Positions 17,211 through 24,409 of a stretch of DNA of 28,785 bases are shown in pieces. The position numbers were made by a program, and so were the translations under genes. The notes beneath the pieces are model-generated. The model was not told the DNA's origin. It saw nothing but the letters and a program-made list of their open reading frames with translations, and did not search any database. Source of the stretch: CAYZWU01 sp964482235 (GTDB taxonomy: Bacteria > Planctomycetota > B15-G4 > CAYZWU01); assembly GCA_964482235.1 (NCBI GenBank), contig CAYZWU010000064.1, forward strand, positions 1 through 28,785. The letters run 5' to 3'. Position 1 is the stretch's first letter, and each line of letters starts with the position of its first letter.

Positions 17211-18134
17211 TCATTCACCTGCAACGAAATCCACGATCTTCTCCATCACCTTCTCCCTGTCGAAGTCCCAGAAGAGGTGATGGTTCGATCTCTCGAAACT
17301 GACGAACTCCTTGCTCCCGCTTCCCAGGAGGCTGAACGCTTCTTCCGCCGCATCGGGACAGGCGGCCATGTCGCCCGTCGAGTGCAAAAGGATCACCGGG
17401 CACGTGATCTTCTTCAGCAGCGCGGGATCGCGCACGACCGACCCCACGTCGCTCAGCACGGTGACGGCCGCTGTCGGTATGACCTTGTAGGAGAAGATCT
17501 TGTCCTTCGCCTCCTCGCGGTTCACGCGGACGAAGGAGGAGCGCTTGATCACGTAGCTGATGAAGGGGCTCAGCAGGCTGTTCCAGACGTCGGGAGGCAG
17601 GACGTAATAGAACTTGTAGGTGATATCGAAGTAGGGCGCCGCGAGGACCAGGCGGTCCGGCTCGCCCGGCAGGCCCGACCTCTCCGACGTCACGATGGCG
17701 GCCAGGGCCGCACCGAGGGAGAAGCCCACCAGCGTCACGTCGCTGTAACGATCCCTGAGCGCTTGATACTCCCGGCGTACGGCCTGCACGAAATCCTCCC
17801 GCTGCTGTTCGGCCAGATCGCGCGGAGTCGTGCCGTGCCCGGGCAGAAGCATGTACCGGACGGTCACGTCGCGTTCGTGCAGACGGCGGCCCAGGTCGTT
17901 GAAGTCGATCCGCGACCCGAGCCAGCCGTGAACGAGCAGGCAAGCCCGCTCGCCCGCTGCCTGCAAGGTCTCCGGCTCGGTCCCGAGGATGATCCCCGTG
18001 GCCGGATCGCGCGGCGTCTCGGCGATCTCCTTCTCGAGCGTTCTTTCCGCGGCGCACGAATAGAAGAGCGCCGTCACGACGGTCAGGGCGATCAGCAGAA
18101 GGAAAAAGAGAATGACCCGCCTGGTACGCTTCAC
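17211..18134 (-). CDS. Membrane-anchored alpha/beta hydrolase
   Basis: This serine hydrolase has 307 aa. Residues about 6-26 (RVILFFLLLIALTVVTALFYS) form an N-terminal anchor, so the domain is probably periplasmic. LLVHGWLGSR is the oxyanion segment and GFSLG holds nucleophile Ser139. Asp255 in STGDMAACP and His285 or His286 in SNHHLFWD complete the likely triad. GTG 18134 is chosen because GGGAGG lies 8 nt upstream and its first bases overlap the stop of the glycosyltransferase (GTGA). An upstream in-frame start at 18218 would run deep into that gene and lacks the hydrophobic N-terminus. It resembles monoacylglycerol lipase/carboxylesterase-type enzymes. In this operon it might remove acyl or acetyl groups from a glycan or lipid; the substrate is not determinable. 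Confidence 0.87.
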   Translation of the reverse strand: MKRTRRVILFFLLLIALTVVTALFYSCAAERTLEKEIAETPRDPATGIILGTEPETLQAAGERACLLVHGWLGSRIDFNDLGRRLHERDVTVRYMLLPGHGTTPRDLAEQQREDFVQAVRREYQALRDRYSDVTLVGFSLGAALAAIVTSERSGLPGEPDRLVLAAPYFDITYKFYYVLPPDVWNSLLSPFISYVIKRSSFVRVNREEAKDKIFSYKVIPTAAVTVLSDVGSVVRDPALLKKITCPVILLHSTGDMAACPDAAEEAFSLLGSGSKEFVSFERSNHHLFWDFDREKVMEKIVDFVAGE

Positions 18135-19312
18135 GATTCTGGCCTCCCTGGATCCGGATTCGAGGAGGAAACGATCTCCCTGAAAAGGTCGAGCGTGGCG
18201 CCGGCCGCAGCAGCCCACGTTCTTTCCTTCGCCCGCTGGGAGCCGCGGCTGGAGAGATCCTCGCGCAGGCCCTTGTCGCGAACAAGCAACTCCATCGCCC
18301 CGGCCATCGCATCCACATCCTCGGGATCGAGAAGAATCGCGGCATCGCCGGCCACCTCGGGCAGGGAGGAGCGATTCGACGTGATCACGGGACAGCCCAG
18401 GGAGAGCGCCTCGGCCACGGGCAGGCCGAAGCCCTCGCTCAGCGACGGGTAGACGAGCCCCAGGGCGCCTTGATAGAGCCGGGCCAGCTCTCGATCCCCC
18501 ACGCTCGAGACCAGGCGGATCCTCTCCTTGACCGGCGATCTCGCCACGGCGTCCAGGACAGGCCGGTACAGCCAGCCCGGCTTGCCGGCCAAAACGAGAT
18601 CCAGATCGCTGCAGGATCGGCTGACGATCTCGAAGGCTTCCACCACTCTCCTCTGGTTCTTCCGCGGCTCCAGCGTTCCCACCACGAGAAAATAGCCTGC
18701 GCCCCCCTCTTTCCGGAAATCAGGATCGGCGAGAGGCAACAGATGGTCGAAGCCATGAGGGATCACGTCGATCCGAGGCGGCTCGCCGCGCCTGCCGGTC
18801 AGGGGAAGAAGAGTCCCGAGCCGGCTCGCCGTGGCCTCGGAGGGGACGATCACGGCGCTCGCCTTCCCGGCCACCGGCTCGAGGCGCCTTCCGGCCTCCT
18901 TGCCGAATCCGGCCCCATGATAGCTCTCCGACTCGATATAAGCGAGGTCGTGGATCATGACGGAGTGGCGGCTCCTCTTCAGGGGCGGAAAGGTGAGATC
19001 GGTGTAGTGAAAGAGGTCGAGCGGCCCGGTGAAGCTTTCCACGGACATGATCCCGAGCCGGCCGGCCAGATCGAGCAGCCGTCCCGGCACGCGCCTTCTC
19101 TTCAAGGTGACCTTGCCGGCACCGGGGACGGGCTGGGGGATCCGGTCGGCGAGCGATCGGTCGATCGGGGCGAAGGAATGGCCGAAGAGCACAAGCTCCT
19201 CGCCGCTTTTCAGGAGGGGAGCCATGGCGTGGACCAGCTCGCGGACGTAGCGGCCCACACCCGTCGAACCAAGAAGCGCCGGCCTGTAGTCAATCCCGAT
19301 TCTCATCTTCAT
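18131..19312 (-). CDS. Glycosyltransferase family 4 (GT-B, retaining)
   Basis: This protein of 393 aa transfers a sugar from an activated nucleotide donor to a growing glycan at the inner face of the membrane. The N-terminal half has the GT4 opening RIGIDYRPALLGSTGVGRY. The C-terminal half carries VVGTLEPRKN (donor-domain start) and SEGFGLPVAEA, the E-x7-E nucleotide-sugar motif. It starts at ATG 19312 or, two codons later, 19306. Either start overlaps the end of the flippase gene by 17-23 nt, and its own stop overlaps the hydrolase start by 4 nt. This is strong translational coupling. Mannosyl or glucosyl transfer is typical of the family, but donor and acceptor cannot be assigned. Confidence 0.93.
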   Translation of the reverse strand: MKMRIGIDYRPALLGSTGVGRYVRELVHAMAPLLKSGEELVLFGHSFAPIDRSLADRIPQPVPGAGKVTLKRRRVPGRLLDLAGRLGIMSVESFTGPLDLFHYTDLTFPPLKRSRHSVMIHDLAYIESESYHGAGFGKEAGRRLEPVAGKASAVIVPSEATASRLGTLLPLTGRRGEPPRIDVIPHGFDHLLPLADPDFRKEGGAGYFLVVGTLEPRKNQRRVVEAFEIVSRSCSDLDLVLAGKPGWLYRPVLDAVARSPVKERIRLVSSVGDRELARLYQGALGLVYPSLSEGFGLPVAEALSLGCPVITSNRSSLPEVAGDAAILLDPEDVDAMAGAMELLVRDKGLREDLSSRGSQRAKERTWAAAAGATLDLFREIVSSSNPDPGRPES

Positions 19313-20705
19313 CCAGATCGAATGGAATCAGCTTGAAAAGGAACAGGATACCACCCATCAAGGCGGCAAGCACGGTCAGGACGAGAAGAATCGGCTCGCC
19401 GCGGAGCAGCCAGGCGGCGGCTCCCACCGCCCCGGCAGCCGGAACGATCTTGATCATCTCCGGCGAGAAAGCCCAGAAGCCGGAATGCCGCCGGACCGCG
19501 ATCGACGCCGCTGCCAGGACAAAGGCCTCGGTGACCACCGTCGCCCAGGCGGCTCCCTCGATGGAAAAAAGCGGTATCATGATCAGGTTGAGGACCACGT
19601 TGAGGAGAAGCCCGGACACGGAGATCCAGGTGAAGGTGAGCTGCCGGCCCGAGGCGATCAGCACCGAGACATGGGGATAGGTGAGAAAGATCATCGCCAC
19701 GGCCAGGCCGAGGATCTCGAGGCACGTCCGGGAGCGGATGTAGGTGTCCGGAAAGATCAAGATGAGCACCGGTCCGGCCAGGGCGCCGATGGCCGCGGAG
19801 ATCGGCAGGCCCACGATGCCCATGTAGAGGACGGCTCTCCGGAAGATCCGGACGAACCGCCGGGTGTCGGAGAGGATATAGCGGGAATAAACGGGCAGCA
19901 GGACCTGGTTGAAGAGGACGGGAACCATGATGGTGAAGGTGAGCAGGCGGAAGGCGGCACTGTAGAGCCCCACGGCCTCCTCGCCCTCGATCGGCCTGAT
20001 CAGGATCGTGTCCACCTGGAAGAAGGCGATGGCCGTCACTGCGGAGATGCCCAGGGGGAGCGCTTCCCGGAAGAGCCGGAAGAAATCGGCGTTCCCGCCC
20101 CGGATCGCCCCGGCGTGAAGCCGGCGGCCCAGAAAGAAAAAAAGCAGGTTGGTGAGGGCCAGCCCGGCGCCGAAGGCCAGGAGATAGATGAACGGATCGT
20201 TCCGGTCCCTCAGGTAGAGGATCAGCGCCACGACAAAGAAGCAGCTGTGCCCGATCGTCTGGCCGAAGACCATCCATCCGAACTTCATCTGCACCTGGAA
20301 GATCACGCCGAAACCGCCGAAGGTGTGGAAGAAGAGGTGCAGAGCGGCCAGGACGACGAGAAACCTGGCATCGCGGCCCGGCTCGAACAGGACTCCCAGG
20401 CCGCAGGCCGCGGCGAAGCAGAGGAGGCTGAGCATGCCGCGCAGGCAGGTCAGGGAGTGCAGAAGAGCCCCCATCCGGGCCGGTTCCTTCGATCCCTCGC
20501 GCACCGCGATGGCATTCGTGCCGAAGTCGATGATCACGCCGAGGATGGTGAACAGGGTCAGGTAAAAAGAAAAAATTCCGAATCCCTCTGCCGACAGGAC
20601 CCTCGGCAGCAGAAGGGCAACGACAACGAAGGTGAGGAGTGACGTATAAATCCTGCCTAAAAAAGAAATTACAACATTCCTGATGACCGTGTCACTCAAG
20701 GTCAT
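19290..20705 (-). CDS. Wzx-type polysaccharide/oligosaccharide flippase
   Basis: This is an integral membrane protein of 471 aa with about 12-14 hydrophobic helices (for example LLTFVVVALLLPRVL, FSFYLTLFTILGVII, FVVALILYL). It is of the MOP/polysaccharide-synthesis superfamily that moves lipid-linked oligosaccharides across the cytoplasmic membrane. RNVVISFLGRIYTSLL near the start and FGIFSFYLTLFTILGVIIDFG are typical of Wzx/RfbX proteins. I chose ATG 20705; a TTG at 20714 is possible. Only a weak GGGGT precedes it. First gene of the four-gene minus-strand unit; the following GT4 gene overlaps its 3' end. Confidence 0.9.
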   Translation of the reverse strand: MTLSDTVIRNVVISFLGRIYTSLLTFVVVALLLPRVLSAEGFGIFSFYLTLFTILGVIIDFGTNAIAVREGSKEPARMGALLHSLTCLRGMLSLLCFAAACGLGVLFEPGRDARFLVVLAALHLFFHTFGGFGVIFQVQMKFGWMVFGQTIGHSCFFVVALILYLRDRNDPFIYLLAFGAGLALTNLLFFFLGRRLHAGAIRGGNADFFRLFREALPLGISAVTAIAFFQVDTILIRPIEGEEAVGLYSAAFRLLTFTIMVPVLFNQVLLPVYSRYILSDTRRFVRIFRRAVLYMGIVGLPISAAIGALAGPVLILIFPDTYIRSRTCLEILGLAVAMIFLTYPHVSVLIASGRQLTFTWISVSGLLLNVVLNLIMIPLFSIEGAAWATVVTEAFVLAAASIAVRRHSGFWAFSPEMIKIVPAAGAVGAAAWLLRGEPILLVLTVLAALMGGILFLFKLIPFDLDEDENRD

Positions 20706-20788
20706 GAGTCGCAATACCCCAGAAAGACAGGAACTGGCCGTCGAGCCGCGCCGGACGACACTCCAGGATCTTCCGATCGACGGGAACG

Positions 20789-20817
20789 TTGCCAGGGCAT
20801 ATCCGAGTCGATACAGT
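20789..20817 (+). promoter_or_regulatory. Candidate sigma-70 promoter for the parvulin-like gene
   Basis: TTGCCA (20789-20794), a 17-nt spacer and TACAGT (20812-20817) match the -35/-10 pattern moderately (5/6 and 4/6). The inferred start near 20824 leaves about 40 nt before the ATG. The flippase unit starts divergently in the same 160-bp gap; I see no good promoter for it. Confidence 0.35.
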
Positions 20818-20865
20818 GAGGACTAGGTTACTATGTCGCTAACCGTGATCACAGGATGATTTGCC

Positions 20866-21642
20866 ATGGCTGCAAGAGAATACTCTCGTTCCTTCAGGAC
20901 TCCGAGACGCCCGATCCTGTCCGGCCTCTCGGTGATTCTGCTTCTTCTTGTCCTGCTGCCGGTTTGCTGCTCCGGCGAGGAAAGCAGGAAATCGACGCCG
21001 ATCCTCCTGGTGAACGGCATCGCCGTGACCCTCGAGGATTTGAACGACCAGATCGCCTTCGAACGCACTTTCCGGCCCGACGCCCCGGCGAGCCAGGAAA
21101 GGCACCCCAGCGCCAGGAGCCGGGAAGAGCTGATCGAGGAGATCATCACCAGGCAGCTGATCCCCCTGGCAGCGGTGCAGAGCGCGTACAAGGACAAGAT
21201 TCCCGGCCTGCTCGAGAAAGCAAAGGAGGCCAGGAGCCGGGTGAACGAGGACCGCTCGAACTTCGACGACATCTCCGCAGAGCTTTCCGCCAGATCGGTT
21301 GCCGCGTCCCGGGGGCGGCTGGGCTATGTGAGCAGAAACTGCGGTCTGCCATATCCCCTGCCCCAGAAAGCCTTTTCGTTGAAGGCCGGGGAGCTTTCCG
21401 AGCCCTTCCTCTCCCTGGTGGGCTGCCACGTCCTCTACGTTCAGAAGGTGGAGGAGGGAGCTGTTGACGCCACCGACAGGGTGCTGGTATTCCATATCCT
21501 CCTGCCCTTTGACGACAGGGACGACTTCATGCACGAGATCGTGCCGAAGCTGGCCGCGGAAGCCGGTATCGAGGTCAAGAATCCCGAATATGCCCGATTC
21601 GCCAAATCGGCAGGTGGTAAGGAGGAGGGGCAGGGCAAATAA
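20866..21642 (+). CDS. Exported parvulin-like (PpiC/SurA-type) protein
   Basis: This protein of 258 aa is likely a peptidyl-prolyl isomerase or periplasmic chaperone. Residues about 17-36 are a hydrophobic export or anchor segment ending in CCSG; the lipobox is imperfect (LPVC). A SurA-N-like region follows (LVNGIAVTLEDL..., SREELIEEIITRQLI). A rotamase-like core then runs about 145-200, with SRGRLGYVSR, AFSLKAGELSEPF and GCHVLYVQKVEEG, the characteristic end of parvulin domains. AGGA lies 9 nt before the ATG. A further tail (HILLPFDDRDDFMHEIVPKL) follows. The core is shorter than a standard parvulin, so catalytic activity is unsure while the relationship is likely. It is a single-gene transcript between a divergent promoter region and a terminator. 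Confidence 0.82.
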   Translation: MAAREYSRSFRTPRRPILSGLSVILLLLVLLPVCCSGEESRKSTPILLVNGIAVTLEDLNDQIAFERTFRPDAPASQERHPSARSREELIEEIITRQLIPLAAVQSAYKDKIPGLLEKAKEARSRVNEDRSNFDDISAELSARSVAASRGRLGYVSRNCGLPYPLPQKAFSLKAGELSEPFLSLVGCHVLYVQKVEEGAVDATDRVLVFHILLPFDDRDDFMHEIVPKLAAEAGIEVKNPEYARFAKSAGGKEEGQGK

Positions 21643-21671
21643 AAACGCCGCAATCGAGTTGCGGCGTTTTT
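21641..21671. terminator. Bidirectional intrinsic terminator
   Basis: A 13-bp perfect stem, AAAAACGCCGCAA (21641-21653) with TTGCGGCGTTTTT (21659-21671), has a 5-nt loop. The A-run and T-run flank both arms, so it can stop transcripts from the plus-strand parvulin-like gene (whose TAA overlaps it) and the minus-strand tRNA. Confidence 0.92.
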
Positions 21672-21678
21672 AATTTTC

Positions 21679-21756
21679 TGGCGAGGGTGAAGGGACTCGA
21701 ACCCTCGGCCTCTAGCGTGACAGGCTAGCGCTCTAAACCAACTGAGCTACACCCCC
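21679..21756 (-). tRNA. trnD: tRNA-Asp (anticodon GUC)
   Basis: On the minus strand the sequence folds as a full cloverleaf. The acceptor GGGGGTG pairs with CACCCTC (one G-U). The D-arm is AGCTCAG...GAGC. The anticodon stem CTAGC/GCTAG encloses loop CTGTCAC, with anticodon GTC at 21721-21719. The T-arm contains TTCGAGT. The discriminator is G and CCA is encoded (21681-21679). 78 nt including CCA. Confidence 0.97.
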
Positions 21757-21801
21757 GTAACGGGTTCCCGCCGGCCGAGGTGGCGGGCTCAAAGATGAAA
21801 A

Positions 21802-21829
21802 ATTATAAAGAGACGAGGTCTGATTTCAA
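21802..21829 (-). promoter_or_regulatory. Near-consensus sigma-70 promoter of the tRNA-Asp gene
   Basis: On the minus strand, TTGAAA (21829-21824), a 16-nt spacer and TATAAT (21807-21802) give 5/6 and 6/6 matches. The start would be near 21795, leaving a 5' leader of about 40 nt with a GC stem (CCCGCC/GGCGGG) before the tRNA. It lies just downstream of the HTH/AT-hook gene stop, so the tRNA need not depend on that gene. Confidence 0.78.
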
Positions 21830-21857
21830 CCGTTTAAATAAGATCCTGTCGATTTTT

Positions 21858-22370
21858 TTACGACACGACCGTGACGATGAAACCATTTTTATCCGGAACG
21901 ACCTGTACTTCCTGGCCGGCTTTGATCGAGGAGACGAACTGCTGGATCTCTCCCAGGCCTGCCTGCACCCGGATGGTCAATCCACCCTTAGGAGCCGCGG
22001 CAGCCTTCTTGGGGGGCCTTCCGGGAGGACGGCCGGGACGGCGGCCCGTTGCCGCCTTCTTCTTCGGTCTGCCCACGGGGCGGCCGACCTTCTTCTTCGG
22101 TCTGCCCACGGGGCGGCCGACCTTCTTCTTGGGTCTGCCCACGGGGCGGCCGACCTTCTTCTTGGGAGGCCTGCCGGGTCGACCGCGTCGGACTCCCGCC
22201 TTCTGGCCGGAATCGAGCCATTTCTGAACAGACTCCTTGCTGACGAGCAGCCCCCTCCCCTTGCCCTTGCTCTTGAAGGGAAACTTCTTTCTCAGCCGCC
22301 ACATGCAAAGAGTGCCCTTGCGCACCCCGACCAGTCCAGCGGTCTCCTGAAGCGTGATCCAATCGGCCAT
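21858..22370 (-). CDS. HTH plus multi-AT-hook-like DNA-binding protein
   Basis: This protein of 170 aa has three parts. Residues 1-58 look like a MerR/excisionase-type helix-turn-helix (WITLQETAGLVGVRKGTLCMW, then GRGLLVSKESVQKWL). Residues 60-122 are a basic tract with ten GRP cores (RRGRPGRPPKKK, three copies of VGRPVGRPKKK, then GRRPGRPPGRPP), the motif of AT-hooks that bind the minor groove of AT-rich DNA. Residues 130-170 form a small predicted beta domain (LTIRV...GFIVTVVS). The start is ATG 22370, preceded by GGAGAG; a GTG at 22382 is possible. AT-hooks are common in eukaryotic chromatin proteins and rarer in bacteria (for example the CarD type of Myxococcus). The function is probably nucleoid or regulatory, but the target is unknown. 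The opposite-strand frame is a shadow. Confidence 0.82.
   Translation of the reverse strand: MADWITLQETAGLVGVRKGTLCMWRLRKKFPFKSKGKGRGLLVSKESVQKWLDSGQKAGVRRGRPGRPPKKKVGRPVGRPKKKVGRPVGRPKKKVGRPVGRPKKKAATGRRPGRPPGRPPKKAAAAPKGGLTIRVQAGLGEIQQFVSSIKAGQEVQVVPDKNGFIVTVVS
22057..22155. repeat. Three 33-bp tandem repeats inside the AT-hook gene
   Basis: Units at 22057-22089, 22090-22122 and 22123-22155 are identical except for one base (C to G in the third). Each encodes the 11-residue unit VGRPVGRPKKK. Near identity at the nucleotide level points to recent expansion or homogenisation, and copy number could vary between strains. Confidence 0.95.
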
Positions 22371-22469
22371 TTTACTCTCCACTCACATGCAAAAGGAAAA
22401 CCAGTTCGGATGTAATGATCTAGGAAATGTCAAACGAATAGCATACAGACGGGACTCGACCACAGGGGG

Positions 22470-22478
22470 AATATAACA
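22470..22478 (-). promoter_or_regulatory. Possible extended -10 promoter of the AT-hook gene
   Basis: On the minus strand TG-T-TATATT matches the extended -10 pattern, with TATATT 5/6. The -35 region is poor. The leader to ATG 22370 would be about 90 nt. Confidence 0.35.
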
Positions 22479-22585
22479 AACCCCGGATCAAGGAAAACAT
22501 ATAAAAAGTACCTGTCAACACGATTTTCGTTCGAAAAGAGCCGGAATTTTTGATCACAACCTCCATCGAACAAAGCTGCAAGCCG

Positions 22586-22614
22586 TTGAAGGGAAGAAGA
22601 CCATTTCATCTATT
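22586..22614 (+). promoter_or_regulatory. Weak candidate promoter for the tandem-kinase gene
   Basis: TTGAAG (22586-22591), a 17-nt spacer and TCTATT (22609-22614) match 4/6 each. The start would be about 95 nt before the ATG at 22717, which itself lacks a clear ribosome-binding site. Confidence 0.25.
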
Positions 22615-22716
22615 GTAAGGTCCTGGCAGGTTGTATATGCTCGCTCAGGATCGTTATCCGGCCGGTCGATCCGTCCGGCAGCGACTGCACTGTAGTTCCT
22701 GTTTATTGATCAACGC

Positions 22717-24408
22717 ATGAGTACTCGAATTGAAACGAATCCCGAATACCGCGAAGCGGCCGAGGAGATTCTCCGTCTACTCGAAAACCGTGAACAACTG
22801 GCTTCGAAAAGGATCGTGAAAAGCAGCATGGTTCGATCGGTCTATCATCTGCAAGCCGATGGATTCACCATTTTCCTGAAAAAATATCACTCCCGCAGCA
22901 TCGTCGATAAATTGAAAAGCCTTGTCGCGCCATCCCGTGCCGTCACCGAGTGGACGGCCATGAACCGCCTGATCGATTTCAGGATTCCAACGGCTGTTCC
23001 TGTTATATTCGGGGAGACGCGGCGGTCCGGTCTTCTCGTCGATTCCTTTTTTGCCGCACTGGCCATCGGCAGTAAAAAAAATAACAGAGGCGAGGAAGTG
23101 GAGGATGCGCTGCAATTCAACTCCATCGTTGCCTGGATGAAGCGCAGGGAAATCTGGACCGACGAGATCGGCGATAACCTCTACGGCGATCTGGCGGAGC
23201 TGATCACCCGGCTTCATCGTCATTCCGTGAAGCATGGAGATTTTCACGTGGGCAACATCGTTGCACCGCGTACAGAAATTCCACGACCGACGCTTCATGT
23301 TATCGACCTGCACACCGTGAAGTTTCCCTCTTCCCTTTCGAGACGATTCAGGCTCCTCAACCTGGCCAAGCTGGTCGAGGGAATCCGCTACAATTCGCCG
23401 GAAGAAGTGAAGATCTTTCTCGAGAAATATATCTCCCTCAATCCCGATTTTGCAGAGAGCGCCGCGGCTCTCGAGAAGGAGATAATGCAATCGATCCGCA
23501 GGCTCGACAGGCGCAGGATCGGGAGCAGGACGCGCCGCTGCCTGGCCAGGAGCACCGAGTTTTCACCAGCGCGAAAGGACGGCTGCCTTCTGAACCTGAG
23601 GCGCCCCTTCACGCCCGAGGAGATCCTGGGAGCGATCGCGGTTCACGACGGCATTCCACGCCAGGGCGACGACAGGCTGATCTATCCGTCGAACAAGAAC
23701 AAGGTCACCGTGGTGACACAGGAGACATCCCGGGGACCGACCAAGCTCTGCGTGAAAGAGTACAGGAAGCTCGGTTTCCCGGCCGCCTGGATCCCCTCTC
23801 TTTCCGAGGCGAGGCGCTCGTGGATCGCCGGCCGCGGCTTGGAGGTTCGGCTCATCGACACGCCGCAGACCGTGGCCTGGGTTCGCAAGGGGGGACGGCA
23901 CTATCTCGTCACCCGCTTTATCGACGGGGCGGAGAAGCTGTTCTCCTACGCTGCCCGCTCCATGGAAGGGATGGAGGGTGCAGAGCGGGCCGCTTTTCTC
24001 CGCACTCTTGCCGGGGAGGCGGCCCGATTCATGCGCCGTCTCCACGATTCGGGTGTGCGCCATGGCGACATGAGCGAGCAGAACCTGCTGGTGAAGGAGG
24101 ACGAGGGCGGGCGGAGCCTCTGTCTCATTGACCTCGATACGGTTGGATTCAGGAGGCGCCTGTGCGAGAGCCGGATCGTCAAGAACCTGATACAGCTCGG
24201 CCACCTGCCGGCGGAGATCGACGTGATCCAGAAGGCGCGTTTTCTCGAGGTCTACCTGGGCGAATCGCGAGCTCCCGAGTTCCGCGGGCTTCTCAGGCGG
24301 ATCAACAATGGTATCCTTGAACGGATGGCAGCCAAGAGAATGCGCTACGCGAAGCGGGGCGAGCCGGACCCCCACCCCTTTCCATCCAGGCTGAAGAGGA
24401 ACTGGTGA
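22717..24408 (+). CDS. Tandem two-domain lipopolysaccharide-kinase-like protein
   Basis: This protein of 563 aa contains two kinase-like domains of the Kdo/WaaP (LPS kinase, InaA-like) kind, which phosphorylate sugars of lipid A or core oligosaccharide using ATP. Domain 1 (about 35-270) has a candidate ATP-binding Lys55/56 (FLKKY), catalytic KHGDFHVGN (Asp175, Asn180) and metal-binding Asp197 (VIDLHTV). Domain 2 (about 320-545) has Lys347 (CVKEY), RHGDMSEQN (Asp451, Asn456) and Asp472 (LIDLDTV). Both keep the key residues. Ordinary family members have a single domain of about 230-290 aa, so this is a fusion or duplication. The two domains are diverged from each other. The gene ends one base before the GT2 gene, so they are probably co-translated and act on the same surface glycan. 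Family call good; substrate inferred. Confidence 0.85.
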   Translation: MSTRIETNPEYREAAEEILRLLENREQLASKRIVKSSMVRSVYHLQADGFTIFLKKYHSRSIVDKLKSLVAPSRAVTEWTAMNRLIDFRIPTAVPVIFGETRRSGLLVDSFFAALAIGSKKNNRGEEVEDALQFNSIVAWMKRREIWTDEIGDNLYGDLAELITRLHRHSVKHGDFHVGNIVAPRTEIPRPTLHVIDLHTVKFPSSLSRRFRLLNLAKLVEGIRYNSPEEVKIFLEKYISLNPDFAESAAALEKEIMQSIRRLDRRRIGSRTRRCLARSTEFSPARKDGCLLNLRRPFTPEEILGAIAVHDGIPRQGDDRLIYPSNKNKVTVVTQETSRGPTKLCVKEYRKLGFPAAWIPSLSEARRSWIAGRGLEVRLIDTPQTVAWVRKGGRHYLVTRFIDGAEKLFSYAARSMEGMEGAERAAFLRTLAGEAARFMRRLHDSGVRHGDMSEQNLLVKEDEGGRSLCLIDLDTVGFRRRLCESRIVKNLIQLGHLPAEIDVIQKARFLEVYLGESRAPEFRGLLRRINNGILERMAAKRMRYAKRGEPDPHPFPSRLKRNW

Positions 24409-24409
24409 C

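Larger units (their letters stand above)
22371..22716. other. AT-richer divergent intergenic region
   Basis: These 346 bp separate the AT-hook gene (-) from the tandem-kinase gene (+). I find no ORF or RNA gene. The composition is visibly more AT-rich than its surroundings (for example around 22495-22560). It contains the candidate promoters listed separately and a short palindrome-like TTTTCG-TT-CGAAAA near 22532. Confidence 0.6.

Noticed and set aside
15708..18452. 914-codon open frame on the plus strand
   Set aside because: It runs antisense through the sulfatase, hydrolase and part of the GT4 gene, three well-supported proteins. The composition is low-complexity Arg/Gly/Val-rich, as in other shadows.
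22057..22155. 33-bp repeats considered as a CRISPR array
   Set aside because: The units are directly adjacent with no spacers, lie in frame inside a gene, and no cas gene is present.
21780..22415. Plus-strand frame over the AT-hook gene with repeats of GSAHGAADLLL type
   Set aside because: It is the complement of the 33-bp units. The minus frame has an HTH, a ribosome-binding site and sensible protein composition, and this plus frame would also start inside the tRNA promoter region.
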